Shown: positions 52,709 through 62,147 of the stretch, in pieces
Layout: each line of letters opens with the position of its first letter
Position numbering within the stretch: position 1 is the stretch's first letter
Assembly (NCBI RefSeq): GCF_026988655.1
Contig: NZ_JALSKT010000014.1
Coordinates: 1 to 64,000 of the forward strand
DNA length: 64,000 nt
Direction: 5' to 3'
DNA from: Sulfurimonas sp.
Lineage (GTDB): Bacteria > Campylobacterota > Campylobacteria > Campylobacterales > Sulfurimonadaceae
Made by a program: the position numbers and the translations under genes
The notes under the pieces: generated by a model
What the model was told of the DNA's origin: nothing
What the model saw: the letters and a program-made list of their open reading frames with translations, nothing else
Database searches by the model: none

Positions 52709-54904
52709 TTACTGTTTTAACCCTATAAGCGTTTGAAGAAGCTGATCTGAAGTGGTAATAGTTTTACCATTTGCTTGATAACCCCTTTGGATGATGATGA
52801 GTTGTGTCAAGGCACGAGAGAGGTCAACATTTGAAGCTTCTAGTGCAGATGACTGGATAAATCCACGTCCTGAAGTAGCCGCAGTTCCAATGATAGGATC
52901 CCCTGAGTTGGCAGTTTGTACATAAACATTTCCACCTTCAGTAGAGAGTCCTTCGTTGTTTGTAAATTTTGCCATTGCAATTTGAGCCAAACCAAACGAG
53001 CGACCATTAGAGAATGAACCAACTAAAGTACCTGATTGATCAATCCTAATACCAACCAAATCTCCACCCGTAAAACCATCCTGAGAGATTCCAGAAGTTG
53101 ATGATTTAGCATCAAAACTTGTCATACCATCAAAAGCGTTGGCCGTACCAAAACTAAGATTTACTTGTTGATCGGGTGCAGAACCATTGTTCGCAGAAAA
53201 TGAAACATTTGGTGGATTATAAGTCGCTAAAGAACCATCGTTGTTAAATCGGATAGAACCAAGTTTCTCATTTTCAGGTGCGATTGTATCAATGGTTGCT
53301 GGAGAAGGTACAGATACCTTCATATCCCAAGTACTTCCTGTTGTAACATCAAGTGCAGTTTTTCTAAACTCCATTCTCAAAGTATGTTTTGAGCCTAAAG
53401 AGTCAAATATATCAATTGAACTTGAGTGCGTAGCCGCATTAAAACTTTGAGAATATGCTTTGCCTGTACTTCCTGCAGGAAGTACAGAGTTCAGTGCTTC
53501 TAAGCCTCTTGTAAAACGTGTATTTTCTTGTATTGGGGCACCACCACTGTCAGTAGTTAAAGCTGTAATTTTGAGATTCACAGTATATTCATCATTTGTT
53601 GCCAACGCTGCGTTTGGATTTTGAATTAAGAATTTTCCTTGCTCATCCACTTCAACTGAAATACTGTTATCGAATTGTCCATCATTATTTGCATTATAGT
53701 TACGTGCTTCGGTCTCAAGTGCATATCGCAAGTCTGCCATTGTTTTAAAAGTTTTATCTTCTCCTGCTATTGTATCACCTGTAGCAGCACTGTCGTATTG
53801 GTATCTGTATGCTGTTTTATCACTACCTGTTGTTAGTCCACTTCCTGTATCACCTGCATTTACAGTTAGATTAATATTATGCGAAGCAGCTGCATTTCCA
53901 TTATCATTTGTCAAACTTATAGAAGCATTATTGTTAGCATCCACATTTACTGTCGCTTTTACACCTGTTACAGCACTTTGTTGATTAATCTTGGTTGCAA
54001 ATGTTTGTGCATTTTGAATACTAGTTTGTGCAGGTGTTGTTGTTGGTGATGTTGCTGTGATATTAAGAGGAGAACCATCATCTAAAGTAAATGTTATATC
54101 CATAGATACCCCATTACCTGCACCCACAGTACCACCATCAAGCGTAGACTCTCTAAAAGAAGCCCAAACACCCTGCCCATTTTGCATTGCAAGAGCTTCT
54201 CCTGTTTCACCAAACATTACTCCAATATCCCCAGAAGCAACAGTACGGTCATTCTCATCTGTTGCATCAGTTTTTGAAGATAAGTTTACATTTGTTGCAG
54301 GGTTTGTCGGGATAGATGAAGCTACTTTGTAAGCAGGAGAAAAACTATCAACTAAAGGTCCTGAGTTAAGATTTGCTTTAAGGACAACCTCTTTTGTTGC
54401 TTGTGCTGGTGTTGTAAGACCCGGTGCAATGTTGATGTTTGTGATAGGAGCAGTTGAATCAACTTTTCCAGTAGTAGTATCTCGTAACCAGCCTTGTGCA
54501 ATAAAGCCGTTATTATCCACAAAATTTCCACCTGCATCAAATTTAAAATCTCCTGCACGTGTGTACTTATAAGTATTTCCACCATCTGGAGAGATGATAA
54601 AAAACCCATCACCTTGAATAGCAACATCCGTATTTTTATCAGAATTTTGTACAGAACCCTGAGAAAAAATTCTTGTCATTGAACTAACGGTTGAGCCAAG
54701 ACCAACTTGTACAGGATTTTTTCCACCTAATGCACCTTGTGGGGCTGTCGCTATAGATTTTGTCTGCGCTAAAAGGTCTGAAAAGTTTGCACGAGAGTAT
54801 TTAAAACCTACCGTATTTACGTTGGCAATATTGTTTGATTCTACATCCATCGCTACTTGATGAGACTGCAGTCCAGAAACTCCAGAATAAAGTGATTTTA
54901 ACAT
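52709..54904 (-). CDS. flgE: Flagellar hook protein FlgE
   Basis: 731 aa. N-terminal rod/hook domain MLKSLYSGVSGLQSHQVAMD with NNIANVNTVGFK; the matching C-terminal helix contains SNVDLSRALTQLIIIQRGYQANGKTI (split). The long variable centre, rich in Thr, Asn, Ala and Asp (about 190-560), makes the exposed hook surface; the large size is usual for Campylobacterota (700-870 aa) compared with about 400 aa in E. coli. It polymerises into the hook. It has its own sigma-54 promoter. Confidence 0.95.
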   Translation of the reverse strand: MLKSLYSGVSGLQSHQVAMDVESNNIANVNTVGFKYSRANFSDLLAQTKSIATAPQGALGGKNPVQVGLGSTVSSMTRIFSQGSVQNSDKNTDVAIQGDGFFIISPDGGNTYKYTRAGDFKFDAGGNFVDNNGFIAQGWLRDTTTGKVDSTAPITNINIAPGLTTPAQATKEVVLKANLNSGPLVDSFSPAYKVASSIPTNPATNVNLSSKTDATDENDRTVASGDIGVMFGETGEALAMQNGQGVWASFRESTLDGGTVGAGNGVSMDITFTLDDGSPLNITATSPTTTPAQTSIQNAQTFATKINQQSAVTGVKATVNVDANNNASISLTNDNGNAAASHNINLTVNAGDTGSGLTTGSDKTAYRYQYDSAATGDTIAGEDKTFKTMADLRYALETEARNYNANNDGQFDNSISVEVDEQGKFLIQNPNAALATNDEYTVNLKITALTTDSGGAPIQENTRFTRGLEALNSVLPAGSTGKAYSQSFNAATHSSSIDIFDSLGSKHTLRMEFRKTALDVTTGSTWDMKVSVPSPATIDTIAPENEKLGSIRFNNDGSLATYNPPNVSFSANNGSAPDQQVNLSFGTANAFDGMTSFDAKSSTSGISQDGFTGGDLVGIRIDQSGTLVGSFSNGRSFGLAQIAMAKFTNNEGLSTEGGNVYVQTANSGDPIIGTAATSGRGFIQSSALEASNVDLSRALTQLIIIQRGYQANGKTITTSDQLLQTLIGLKQ

Positions 54905-54937
54905 CGTATTGTCCTTTTCTATATATATGTTTATATA

Positions 54938-54957
54938 AAAAGCATTTAATGTTCCAA
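54938..54957 (-). promoter_or_regulatory. Sigma-54 promoter of flgE
   Basis: On the minus strand TTGGAACATTAAATGCTTTT shows GG, ten bases, GC, the -24/-12 spacing of RpoN promoters, with the Campylobacterota-style GGAA and TGCTTT. The start would be about 25 nt upstream of the flgE ATG. Confidence 0.85.
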
Positions 54958-54975
54958 GTTTAAAAACTTAAAAAT

Positions 54976-56241
54976 TTAGGCACCCATTTGTAATGCTTTT
55001 TGCATCATTTGATCAGCTGTTGTGATTGACTTAGAGTTTGCATCATAGGCACGTTGCAAAATGATAAGCTCTGTGAGACCATATTCCATCGATACATTTG
55101 AGCCTTCAAGTTTGAAGTTTGTAATATCAGAACCTATGACATTTTCGCCCGTAGCATTTGTCGAAAAATAGGCAAACCCACTGTTAGAACTCTCTTGAAA
55201 CCTACTTCCATTAAGTCTTTCCAGCCCTTGATCATTGATGAAATGAAAAACTGCGACTTTTCCTACACTGCTTTGCTTTCCATTTGTGAAAGTTGCTATC
55301 ACTTCACCGTTTTTATTGATATCATAGCCACGTAAATCACCACCAATTGTCCCATCAGCTACACTTGAGCCAGAAATAGGAAGATTTGATATAGAGACAA
55401 CACCACTAAATGCTGTTCCTAAGTCAATACTGACTTGAGCTCCATTATTGTTAATCGTTGTCAGGGTTGATGAAGTAAGAGCACCAGATGAATCAAATGA
55501 TACCGTGCCTGTTTGTGTGTCATATATAGTTTCACCATCAAGCGTTTGTGTTGTCGCTACAACATCCCACTGCGTTCCAGGAGGTGTTTGCACTGCTTTT
55601 TTTGTAAACTCAAGTCTTAACTCATTTTTATTACTTTGCGGATCAACTAAACCAGCGCTCATCGTACTCACAACATCTTCTACACCAAGATTACCACTAA
55701 AAGTTGCTGTAGATGAAGGTTCAGGTGGATAGGTAAGTGTTTTAGGAAAACGCAGTTTTTCTTGTGATCCAACACCGCCCAAAGGAACCTCAGCTAGCTG
55801 TGCAGTTAAAGTTGTACCTTGAATATTGTTTCCCATAGTTCCAAGTACATGAAAGCCATCTTGAGTCACTAAATCATCATTGGCATCAAAAGTAAAGTTC
55901 CCATCACGCGTATACATAGGTCTATCTTGCCCTTGGATACCAAACCAACCATCACCAAGAATTGCTAAGTCTGTACTTCTATCTGAGAGTATTGGTGCTC
56001 CATAGTCTTGCATCATCGGTGTGGCTTTGAGTGTTGTACCTACACCAACGCTACTATTAACACTACTAGCACTTATTCCTGCACTATTTGTATTTATCAT
56101 ATTTTCAAACATGGAGGAGAACTCATACCCTACGCCTCTATAGCCTATAGTATTAATATTTGCAAGATTGTCAGAGACAATGTCAATACCCGCAGAGTGT
56201 GTTTTAATACCTGAGATACCTGTATAAAATGCTTGTATCAT
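54976..56241 (-). CDS. Second hook-type protein (FlgE2/FlgE paralogue)
   Basis: 421 aa. It shares the FlgE ends: MIQAFYTGISGIKTHSAGID, DNLANINTIGYRG, and C-terminal SNVSMEYGLTELIILQRAYDANSKSI (in two blocks), plus the FlgE conserved DGWFGIQGQD and TRDGNFTFDAN. The centre is short, so it is close in size to enterobacterial FlgE. Hook-length and cap roles have been suggested for such paralogues in this phylum; not proven. It is 11 bp downstream of flgD. Confidence 0.88.
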   Translation of the reverse strand: MIQAFYTGISGIKTHSAGIDIVSDNLANINTIGYRGVGYEFSSMFENMINTNSAGISASSVNSSVGVGTTLKATPMMQDYGAPILSDRSTDLAILGDGWFGIQGQDRPMYTRDGNFTFDANDDLVTQDGFHVLGTMGNNIQGTTLTAQLAEVPLGGVGSQEKLRFPKTLTYPPEPSSTATFSGNLGVEDVVSTMSAGLVDPQSNKNELRLEFTKKAVQTPPGTQWDVVATTQTLDGETIYDTQTGTVSFDSSGALTSSTLTTINNNGAQVSIDLGTAFSGVVSISNLPISGSSVADGTIGGDLRGYDINKNGEVIATFTNGKQSSVGKVAVFHFINDQGLERLNGSRFQESSNSGFAYFSTNATGENVIGSDITNFKLEGSNVSMEYGLTELIILQRAYDANSKSITTADQMMQKALQMGA

Positions 56242-56252
56242 TGTAAAACCTT

Positions 56253-56921
56253 TTAGTAAACTTCTTTAACATTCTCTAATGGAACATAATTTGAACCTAA
56301 CTTCACAAGTGTACTTCCATTGTCAAATCTTACAGATTCTATAGGATACGCACCCATTCGCGTCGTTTTTGCTTCGCCTGTAGAATTGGTGTAACTTGCC
56401 GTTACATAATACAAACCACTCTCAGCAGATGTTCCATCACTTAGTGTTCCATCCCAGTCAAACTGATAAACTCCTGCACTATTTTCTTCAACAGGCATTG
56501 TGCTTACAACGTTGCCATCCCCATCTAAAATTTCTACCGTTCCTTCTGCAATAGCATCTGGGAAATAGACTTCAAAACTTGTAGTGCTCCCCTTATCATG
56601 CCCTATTGCATTACTTCCTAGGTCAGCTGTTTTTCCTATTGCTGCTATTGTTGAAAAATCATTAGATGCCGACAATGAAGCTGCTAGATCTGCTAAAGCT
56701 TTGTTTGTATTATCTGTTGCCTCTAAAGTTGCAAGCTGTGAAGTTTGTGTTAAAATCTGTTCAGTATCTGTTGGTTCTGTCGGATCTTGATATTGCAACT
56801 CTGTCAATAAAAGTTTCATAAAATCATCATTACTTAAACTTGTTTTATCTTTAACATCTTCTGTTGGCGTTGTATAATCACCATAAACTGAACTATCAAG
56901 TCCTACTGAATTTATTGCCAT
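56253..56921 (-). CDS. flgD: Flagellar hook assembly protein FlgD
   Basis: 222 aa. N-terminal DKTSLSNDDFMKLLLTELQYQDPTEP is the diagnostic FlgD export/capping segment; the C-terminal tudor/Fn3-like part has VYQFDWDGTLSDGTSAESG with the typical WDG motif. It is the scaffold cap for hook growth. It is 10 bp downstream of the FliK-like gene in the fliK-flgD-flgE2 operon. Confidence 0.93.
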   Translation of the reverse strand: MAINSVGLDSSVYGDYTTPTEDVKDKTSLSNDDFMKLLLTELQYQDPTEPTDTEQILTQTSQLATLEATDNTNKALADLAASLSASNDFSTIAAIGKTADLGSNAIGHDKGSTTSFEVYFPDAIAEGTVEILDGDGNVVSTMPVEENSAGVYQFDWDGTLSDGTSAESGLYYVTASYTNSTGEAKTTRMGAYPIESVRFDNGSTLVKLGSNYVPLENVKEVY

Positions 56922-56931
56922 AATTTATCCT

Positions 56932-58503
56932 TTATGCATAATTGGGAACTATAATCTCTAAAGAGCTTATGATCTCTTCACTGTTTTCTTCATTCTCAAA
57001 ATAGTTATAATTTTCTTGTGCTTCTTGTCTATGTTGCTGATTTTGCTGTTGTGAAGCTGAACCATCTTGACTTTGCGCGTTGTTACTAAAGTTCAAGGTA
57101 GCATTATTTATTCCATTGTTATTGAGCTGTACTTTCAAATCATTCGCATTTAAAGCTAAGGTGTTAATAGCTGCATTATTTGAACTAAGATTGACATGGA
57201 GATTTTTTCCACGCTGCACTATTGTCACATCAACCTCTCCGAGTTTTTGTGGATTGAGCTGAACTTTAATGCGTGTAAAAGGTGACTTATAATCTTCTAT
57301 AGCATTTTTCACATCTGTAGAGAGATACTTCACCATCTGTTTTGCTTCATTAAGCTTGACTTCAAAACTATCTGCCTTTACTACATTAAGTCCATCTGTC
57401 TTTGACTGCGTTTGATTTTCTTGTGTTTCACTGTTTTGTAAAAGTGATTCTAAGTTCTTAGTTACTTCAGTTTTTGCCGATGGTGCTATAACCCGCGAGG
57501 TAGCAACGGAGAAATCCGCTGTTAGATTTGTATCTTGTTTTGCGACTTTATCTCCCCGAAGTAAAAGTTCTAAGGTATTTTTTGAATTTTGTTTAAGAAC
57601 TTGAGGTTCAATATGCATTGCTTTAACGTTTACAATTTCTTGTGTTGTTATCTCTGTTTTGCTTTGCGCTTTAAAGAGTGGGGTAGTGATTTTTTGTTCT
57701 GTTTGTGATTTTTGTTCAGGCTTTACATCTGTTTTTACTTCTGTCTTGGACACAGTTTTTACTTCCGTTTTCACATCTTTTTCTACATCTTTAGCATTAG
57801 ATTCGACTCTACTGCGTTTAGACATCTCTACTTTTGGTTCTACTTTTACAGATTTTTTTACATCAACTTTTACGTCAACTTCTTCATTGAGCTGTGTAAG
57901 CGTTTCTTTTTTTGCTTCTAGTTTCGATGGAGATTTATCTTGTACTTTATTTTCTGATATAGAAGGAATTTGGATTTGTTTTTTTACCTTTAAGGCTGGT
58001 ATTTGTGATGTTTTAGATTGATTTTGCACCTCTTCGAGCGTAATTTTAGAGATATCAAGTCCAATTTTTTGAGCAACTTGGATAAGACCCTTCAATGTCT
58101 TTGGTAAAGATTGTATCTCTTGTTTATTTAAAGCTTCACTGTTAATGATTTTTGATTTTATATACTGTTTAGCTTCTTGTACAACTACTTTAAGCTCACT
58201 GGGTGTGATGTTTTGCGTTATTTTAGGATTTAACTCAAGTGCTAGTTCATCTTTTACATCAATAGACTCATTTTTCACAGGAGAAGCAAGAGAAGATGGT
58301 ACCTCTTTTTTTGTACTTATTGTATCATCATTTAAAGAGAGTACAAGTGAACCATTTTGAATGACTTTTTCATCTTCTTGTTTTGTATTTATACCCTTAA
58401 GAAGCGCCGAAAAAGAGAGTGTAGTTTCTTTCTCTTCTTGTGGCGCAATACTTAAAGGAGATGAAACACTCGAAGATTCTTGTTTTGTATTGACTAAAAC
58501 CAT
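56932..58503 (-). CDS. fliK: Flagellar hook-length control protein FliK
   Basis: 523 aa. The N-terminal 340 residues are low-complexity and rich in Lys, Val, Ser, Thr and Gln with VKTEVKT-type repeats (about 225-270), as in the molecular-ruler part of FliK. The folded C-terminal domain (about 395-500) has RIKVQLNPQKLGEVDVTIV, the FliK signature, and a Gln/Asn-rich tail (GSASQQQNQQHRQE). It measures hook length and switches export specificity. First gene of the operon, under a sigma-54 promoter. Confidence 0.9.
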   Translation of the reverse strand: MVLVNTKQESSSVSSPLSIAPQEEKETTLSFSALLKGINTKQEDEKVIQNGSLVLSLNDDTISTKKEVPSSLASPVKNESIDVKDELALELNPKITQNITPSELKVVVQEAKQYIKSKIINSEALNKQEIQSLPKTLKGLIQVAQKIGLDISKITLEEVQNQSKTSQIPALKVKKQIQIPSISENKVQDKSPSKLEAKKETLTQLNEEVDVKVDVKKSVKVEPKVEMSKRSRVESNAKDVEKDVKTEVKTVSKTEVKTDVKPEQKSQTEQKITTPLFKAQSKTEITTQEIVNVKAMHIEPQVLKQNSKNTLELLLRGDKVAKQDTNLTADFSVATSRVIAPSAKTEVTKNLESLLQNSETQENQTQSKTDGLNVVKADSFEVKLNEAKQMVKYLSTDVKNAIEDYKSPFTRIKVQLNPQKLGEVDVTIVQRGKNLHVNLSSNNAAINTLALNANDLKVQLNNNGINNATLNFSNNAQSQDGSASQQQNQQHRQEAQENYNYFENEENSEEIISSLEIIVPNYA

Positions 58504-58549
58504 CGCTTTCTCCCTGCTCTTTCCCCACTAAAAGGGATTTTGAAAGAAT

Positions 58550-58568
58550 ATAGCACTTATTGTTCCAG
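58550..58568 (-). promoter_or_regulatory. Sigma-54 promoter of fliK-flgD-flgE2
   Basis: On the minus strand TCTGGAACAATAAGTGCTAT contains GG, ten bases, GC; the elements are GGAAC and TGCT. The start falls about 38 nt before the fliK ATG. The divergent small gene at 58607 starts only 40 bp away. Confidence 0.8.
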
Positions 58569-58606
58569 AGTATTAAATGATTTTGCAATTATGACGATGT
58601 AGGAGT

Positions 58607-58825
58607 ATGAAAAAAATATTATTTTTATTATTACCTCTAGCTCTTTTTGGTGAGCATATTTATGATACAAAAACGAGTGAAGCAAATAAAAAAGCGATGC
58701 AGAATCCTAAGATAAAATGTAGGTGGGTCTGCGATAAAAAAGTCTATACAGAGCAGAAGATTGCCGAGGCAATCTCCTTTTACAAAAACTCAAAATATTA
58801 TACATTTACAAAACAGAAGTTTTAG
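58607..58825 (+). CDS. Small secreted hypothetical protein
   Basis: 72 aa. Clear signal peptide (MKKILFLLLPLALFG), and the mature 57 residues are Lys-rich with a CRWVC pair (about 39-43) likely to form a disulphide or bind a cofactor. TAGGAG precedes the ATG. It is divergent from fliK and convergent with a cytosolic hypothetical gene. I do not recognise the family; small periplasmic proteins of this shape are common in Sulfurimonas-like genomes. Confidence 0.65.
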   Translation: MKKILFLLLPLALFGEHIYDTKTSEANKKAMQNPKIKCRWVCDKKVYTEQKIAEAISFYKNSKYYTFTKQKF

Positions 58826-58829
58826 GTGC

Positions 58830-59252
58830 TTAATTATACTGTTTAGCGAAGCGGTCAAGGCAGTGTAGGTCATTTTTGAAAAAAGTACTCACACTATCTT
58901 GCATAGTTGAAAAAAGTTCTTCAGCTGACTCACCGTCTGCTGGATAGGAGAGTAAAAAAGCATCTAAATATTTCTCAAAAAATTCATCAAACATTTTTTT
59001 CACTATCTCAGCGCCGTACTTATCCGTATATGGCAGCACAAAAAAGTAGTCAGATTCATGATTTACAATAGAGTCTGATGTACGTAAAATATCTAGCAAA
59101 GACGTATCAACAAGTTCTTGGTCAATCCCTGAAAAATCACAATATAAAAGAGTGAAACTCTCCGCACGGTTTTCATCTAAACGATCTGAAATCCCAATAT
59201 TAAGCGCCATCAACTCCTTAAAGTTGTCAAAAGAAAAATGTATGCCTGCCAT
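58830..59252 (-). CDS. Hypothetical cytosolic protein
   Basis: 140 aa from the ATG at 59252 (AAAAAGG 7 nt upstream); the reading frame extends 28 codons further, but that extension is hydrophobic and unlike the rest. It opens MAGIHFSFDNFKELMALNIG, then SFTLLYCDFSGIDQELVD, HESDYFFVLPYTDKYGAEIVKKMFDEFF. This has the look of a degenerate GGDEF-like or sensory alpha-beta fold, but I cannot assign it. It sits between fliK-side genes and dnaG. Confidence 0.65.
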   Translation of the reverse strand: MAGIHFSFDNFKELMALNIGISDRLDENRAESFTLLYCDFSGIDQELVDTSLLDILRTSDSIVNHESDYFFVLPYTDKYGAEIVKKMFDEFFEKYLDAFLLSYPADGESAEELFSTMQDSVSTFFKNDLHCLDRFAKQYN

Positions 59253-59386
59253 AAAAAACCTTTTTAAATATAATCTTTGATTAGTATAACAGAATATATA
59301 TAATTGTAAAAAAAAATCTCTCATCCTATGGAACAATTATACAAGCTGTAACTTCTTGGAATTAAAAAGATGCTTTTATTAGCAGT

Positions 59387-61057
59387 TTAATCGTTTAAAC
59401 TCACTAACTCCCCACTTTTAAGCTTTGCTATCTTACCGCGGAATTTTCGAATGTAAAAAGCTTTTTCTTCAAAACTTATATTTGAGGCGATATTTACTTT
59501 TTTAAGTTCACGCTCATAATACCTTGTCAAAAAAGTAATGAGTTCTGCGTTGAGAGCCTCTTCACTCTCAAGTGAACTGATACTATCATCTACCATGATT
59601 GCCATCACTTCTGATGACTCTTTATCTCCAGCTATTGCTCTTGCAAACTCATGTGAATGAAATTGCAATACATTTGGCTCAATGACATCTAAAATCTGCT
59701 CAATAAACTCAGGATGTTCAAGAACAGTTTTTATGAGTGTAAGCTCCCACATATCTCGATACGTGTTTTTCTGCATCAGTGGGGCATTTTTATCTACTGC
59801 GTTTGAGTGTGTATTTAGTTTTAAAAGTGAAGGAGAAACACCAAGTCCACCAAGCCGTGAAGCAAGATAAGTTTTATACTCTTCTTGTAAAATTGGGGAG
59901 AGTGTTTTTAAGTACGCTATACCCTCTTGCATACAAGCTTCTTTGGCTTTTGGGTCTTTGAGATTATACAGTACAAGTATCTCATCGAGTACAAATTCTA
60001 TGAAAGGTTTTGCCTCGCGAAACATCCGACTCAGCTCTTCTACTCTGCCATCTTTAACCATGTCAGCTGGATCAAGTCCACCACCAAAAACAACCACTCC
60101 ACCATTAAAACCAGAAGCACTGAGAATTTTTGAAGCTTTGAGTGCTGCTGCGCGTCCAGCTTTATCGCCATCATACGCCATGACAACACGAGGAGAACCT
60201 TTACGTAAAAGAGGAAGATGCTCATGGGTTAGTGCTGTTCCAAGCGTTGCTACAGCATTATCAAAACCTGCTTGATGTAACATAATAACATCAAGATAGC
60301 CCTCTGTTATGATGATTTCTTGTTTTTTATGAAGGGCTTGTTTTGCTAAATGATAGGCATATAAAAGACGAGACTTATTAAAAAATGCTGTCTCAGGAGA
60401 GTTCACATATTTTGCTTGATGTCCAGTAATAGTTCGCCCACCAAAACCAACAATACTGCCATTTGCCGAATGAATCGGAAAAGTAATACGTTCTATGAAA
60501 CGTGCATAGGTTTGATTTCTCTCTTGATTGTAGCCGACTACACCCATATCCACAGCTTCTTTGATACTAAACTGCTGAGAACGAATATAATTGAGTGTTG
60601 CGTTTGAGTCAGGAGCGTAGCCTATACCAAACTTTTCAATACTACTCTCAAAAATCCCACGCTCTTTAATGTAGCTCATCGCAGTTTGATGACTTGTTAA
60701 AAGCGTTTGGTACCATTCATTGAGTTTATCCATAACTTGTGAGCGTGGTTTGTTATGTTTGTTATCTGTGTGTGTGAGTATGAAGTTATAAGAATCTGCC
60801 AGTTTCTCCAAAGCTTCTGGATAATTAAGCTTTTCATACTCCATAACAAACTTGACACTATCGCCACCAGCCCCACATCCAAAACAGTGATATATCTGTT
60901 TTTGTGGACTCACAACAAAAGAGGGAGATTTTTCATCATGAAATGGACAGGGTGCTTTGAAGTTTCCTCCTGCTTTTTTCAATTCTATATAAGAACCTAC
61001 AACATCAACAATGTCAAGTCGAGCTTTTAAGGCTTCTATGGAATCTTGCGCAATCAT
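59387..61057 (-). CDS. dnaG: DNA primase DnaG
   Basis: 556 aa, in the size range of epsilonproteobacterial primases. The N-terminal zinc-ribbon has CPFHDEKSPSF and YHCFGCGAGGD (CHC2 type). The TOPRIM core shows IITEGYLDVI (catalytic Glu) and MAYDGDKAGR (metal Asp pair), preceded by IVGFGGRTITG. The C-terminal part is the DnaB-binding helical region. It makes RNA primers at the fork. The start ATG at 61057 has no Shine-Dalgarno but a TATAAT box ends 6 nt before it. Confidence 0.96.
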   Translation of the reverse strand: MIAQDSIEALKARLDIVDVVGSYIELKKAGGNFKAPCPFHDEKSPSFVVSPQKQIYHCFGCGAGGDSVKFVMEYEKLNYPEALEKLADSYNFILTHTDNKHNKPRSQVMDKLNEWYQTLLTSHQTAMSYIKERGIFESSIEKFGIGYAPDSNATLNYIRSQQFSIKEAVDMGVVGYNQERNQTYARFIERITFPIHSANGSIVGFGGRTITGHQAKYVNSPETAFFNKSRLLYAYHLAKQALHKKQEIIITEGYLDVIMLHQAGFDNAVATLGTALTHEHLPLLRKGSPRVVMAYDGDKAGRAAALKASKILSASGFNGGVVVFGGGLDPADMVKDGRVEELSRMFREAKPFIEFVLDEILVLYNLKDPKAKEACMQEGIAYLKTLSPILQEEYKTYLASRLGGLGVSPSLLKLNTHSNAVDKNAPLMQKNTYRDMWELTLIKTVLEHPEFIEQILDVIEPNVLQFHSHEFARAIAGDKESSEVMAIMVDDSISSLESEEALNAELITFLTRYYERELKKVNIASNISFEEKAFYIRKFRGKIAKLKSGELVSLND

Positions 61058-61063
61058 AGGCGA

Positions 61064-61069
61064 ATTATA
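61064..61069 (-). promoter_or_regulatory. -10 box for a leaderless dnaG mRNA
   Basis: TATAAT on the minus strand, preceded by GAG, ends 6 nt before the dnaG ATG (first base 61057). Confidence 0.5.
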
Positions 61070-61181
61070 CTCATAACTCTATTAAAATTTCATATGCTAT
61101 GAATCACAAAAAAACTAGGGTATGCGCCTATAATACATTTTACATAATTGACATCTATCTCAGCAGCTAAACTCATACTTG

Positions 61182-62102
61182 CTACTCCTCTTCAAAGAGT
61201 GGATTACCCTCTTTTTTATGCCATTTTACAATGTACTTCCATGCTTCCTCTGCATTATCTACAAAGGTAAAAATCTTCAAATCTTCTGGGGCAATCACAC
61301 CCTCTTCTTGTAAAAAGTCAAAATTTATCGCTTTTTCCCAGTAGCTTTTTCCGACAAGCACAACCGGCATTTTATGTGTTTTTCCTGTTTGAATAAGGGT
61401 TAGCGTTTCAAAAAGCTCATCAAAGGTACCAAAACCTCCAGAATAAACAACAAGGGCTTTTGCCCGTCCTAAAAAATGCATCTTTCTTGTTGCAAAATAA
61501 TGAAATTGAAAACAGAGTTCAGGTGAAATGTAAGGGTTTGGAAACTGTTCATGCGGTAGATGAATATTTAGACCTATACTCTTTGCACCAACATCATAAG
61601 ATCCTCTGTTTGCTGCTTCCATGATTCCAGGACCACCACCGGTAATCAGGGTAACACGACAATCATCTACTCTTTTACCACTCTTTCCTACGAGTCTACC
61701 AAATGCACGTGCATCATCATAATAGATACTTTTACCAACCATACGTTCTGCGATGTAAAGCTCACGCAAAAGTGATCTATCTTCACTCTTTTTCTCTAAA
61801 TCTTCTTGTACCGCTTTCAATCTTTTAAGTGCCGTTTGACGCTCAACAATACGAGCACTTCCAAAAACAACAATAGTATGCTCAATCCCAAGTTCATTCA
61901 TCTTCAACTCAGCTTTGAGATAATCAAGCTCAAGACGAACAGAACGTGCTTCGGAGGATTCTAAAAAATCTTCATCTTTTATCGCCAATCGATAAGAGGG
62001 TGAATTTTTTATCTCTTGAATAAGTTCCAACGCTTTAGGGTCTTCCTCTTCAAGCTTTGGATGTTCCCAAGGGAGGGTAGTTTTTTGTGCTTTTTTCATC
62101 AT
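61182..62102 (-). CDS. LOG-family (TIGR00730) putative nucleotide hydrolase
   Basis: 306 aa. The Rossmann-like LOG core is at about 80-270: VVFGSARI, then LITGGGPGIMEAANRGSYDVG with the PGGxGTxxE equivalent VYSGGFGTFDELFETLTLIQTG (in two parts). The family includes cytokinin-riboside phosphohydrolases and is often misnamed lysine decarboxylase. An N-terminal helical extension of about 80 residues is seen in larger members. AAAGGTTA precedes the ATG. The 124 bp downstream to dnaG hold no feature besides the dnaG promoter. Confidence 0.85.
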   Translation of the reverse strand: MMKKAQKTTLPWEHPKLEEEDPKALELIQEIKNSPSYRLAIKDEDFLESSEARSVRLELDYLKAELKMNELGIEHTIVVFGSARIVERQTALKRLKAVQEDLEKKSEDRSLLRELYIAERMVGKSIYYDDARAFGRLVGKSGKRVDDCRVTLITGGGPGIMEAANRGSYDVGAKSIGLNIHLPHEQFPNPYISPELCFQFHYFATRKMHFLGRAKALVVYSGGFGTFDELFETLTLIQTGKTHKMPVVLVGKSYWEKAINFDFLQEEGVIAPEDLKIFTFVDNAEEAWKYIVKWHKKEGNPLFEEE

Positions 62103-62147
62103 TAACCTTTCAAATTAGATACTATTATTTAACTATAAAATAATTTA

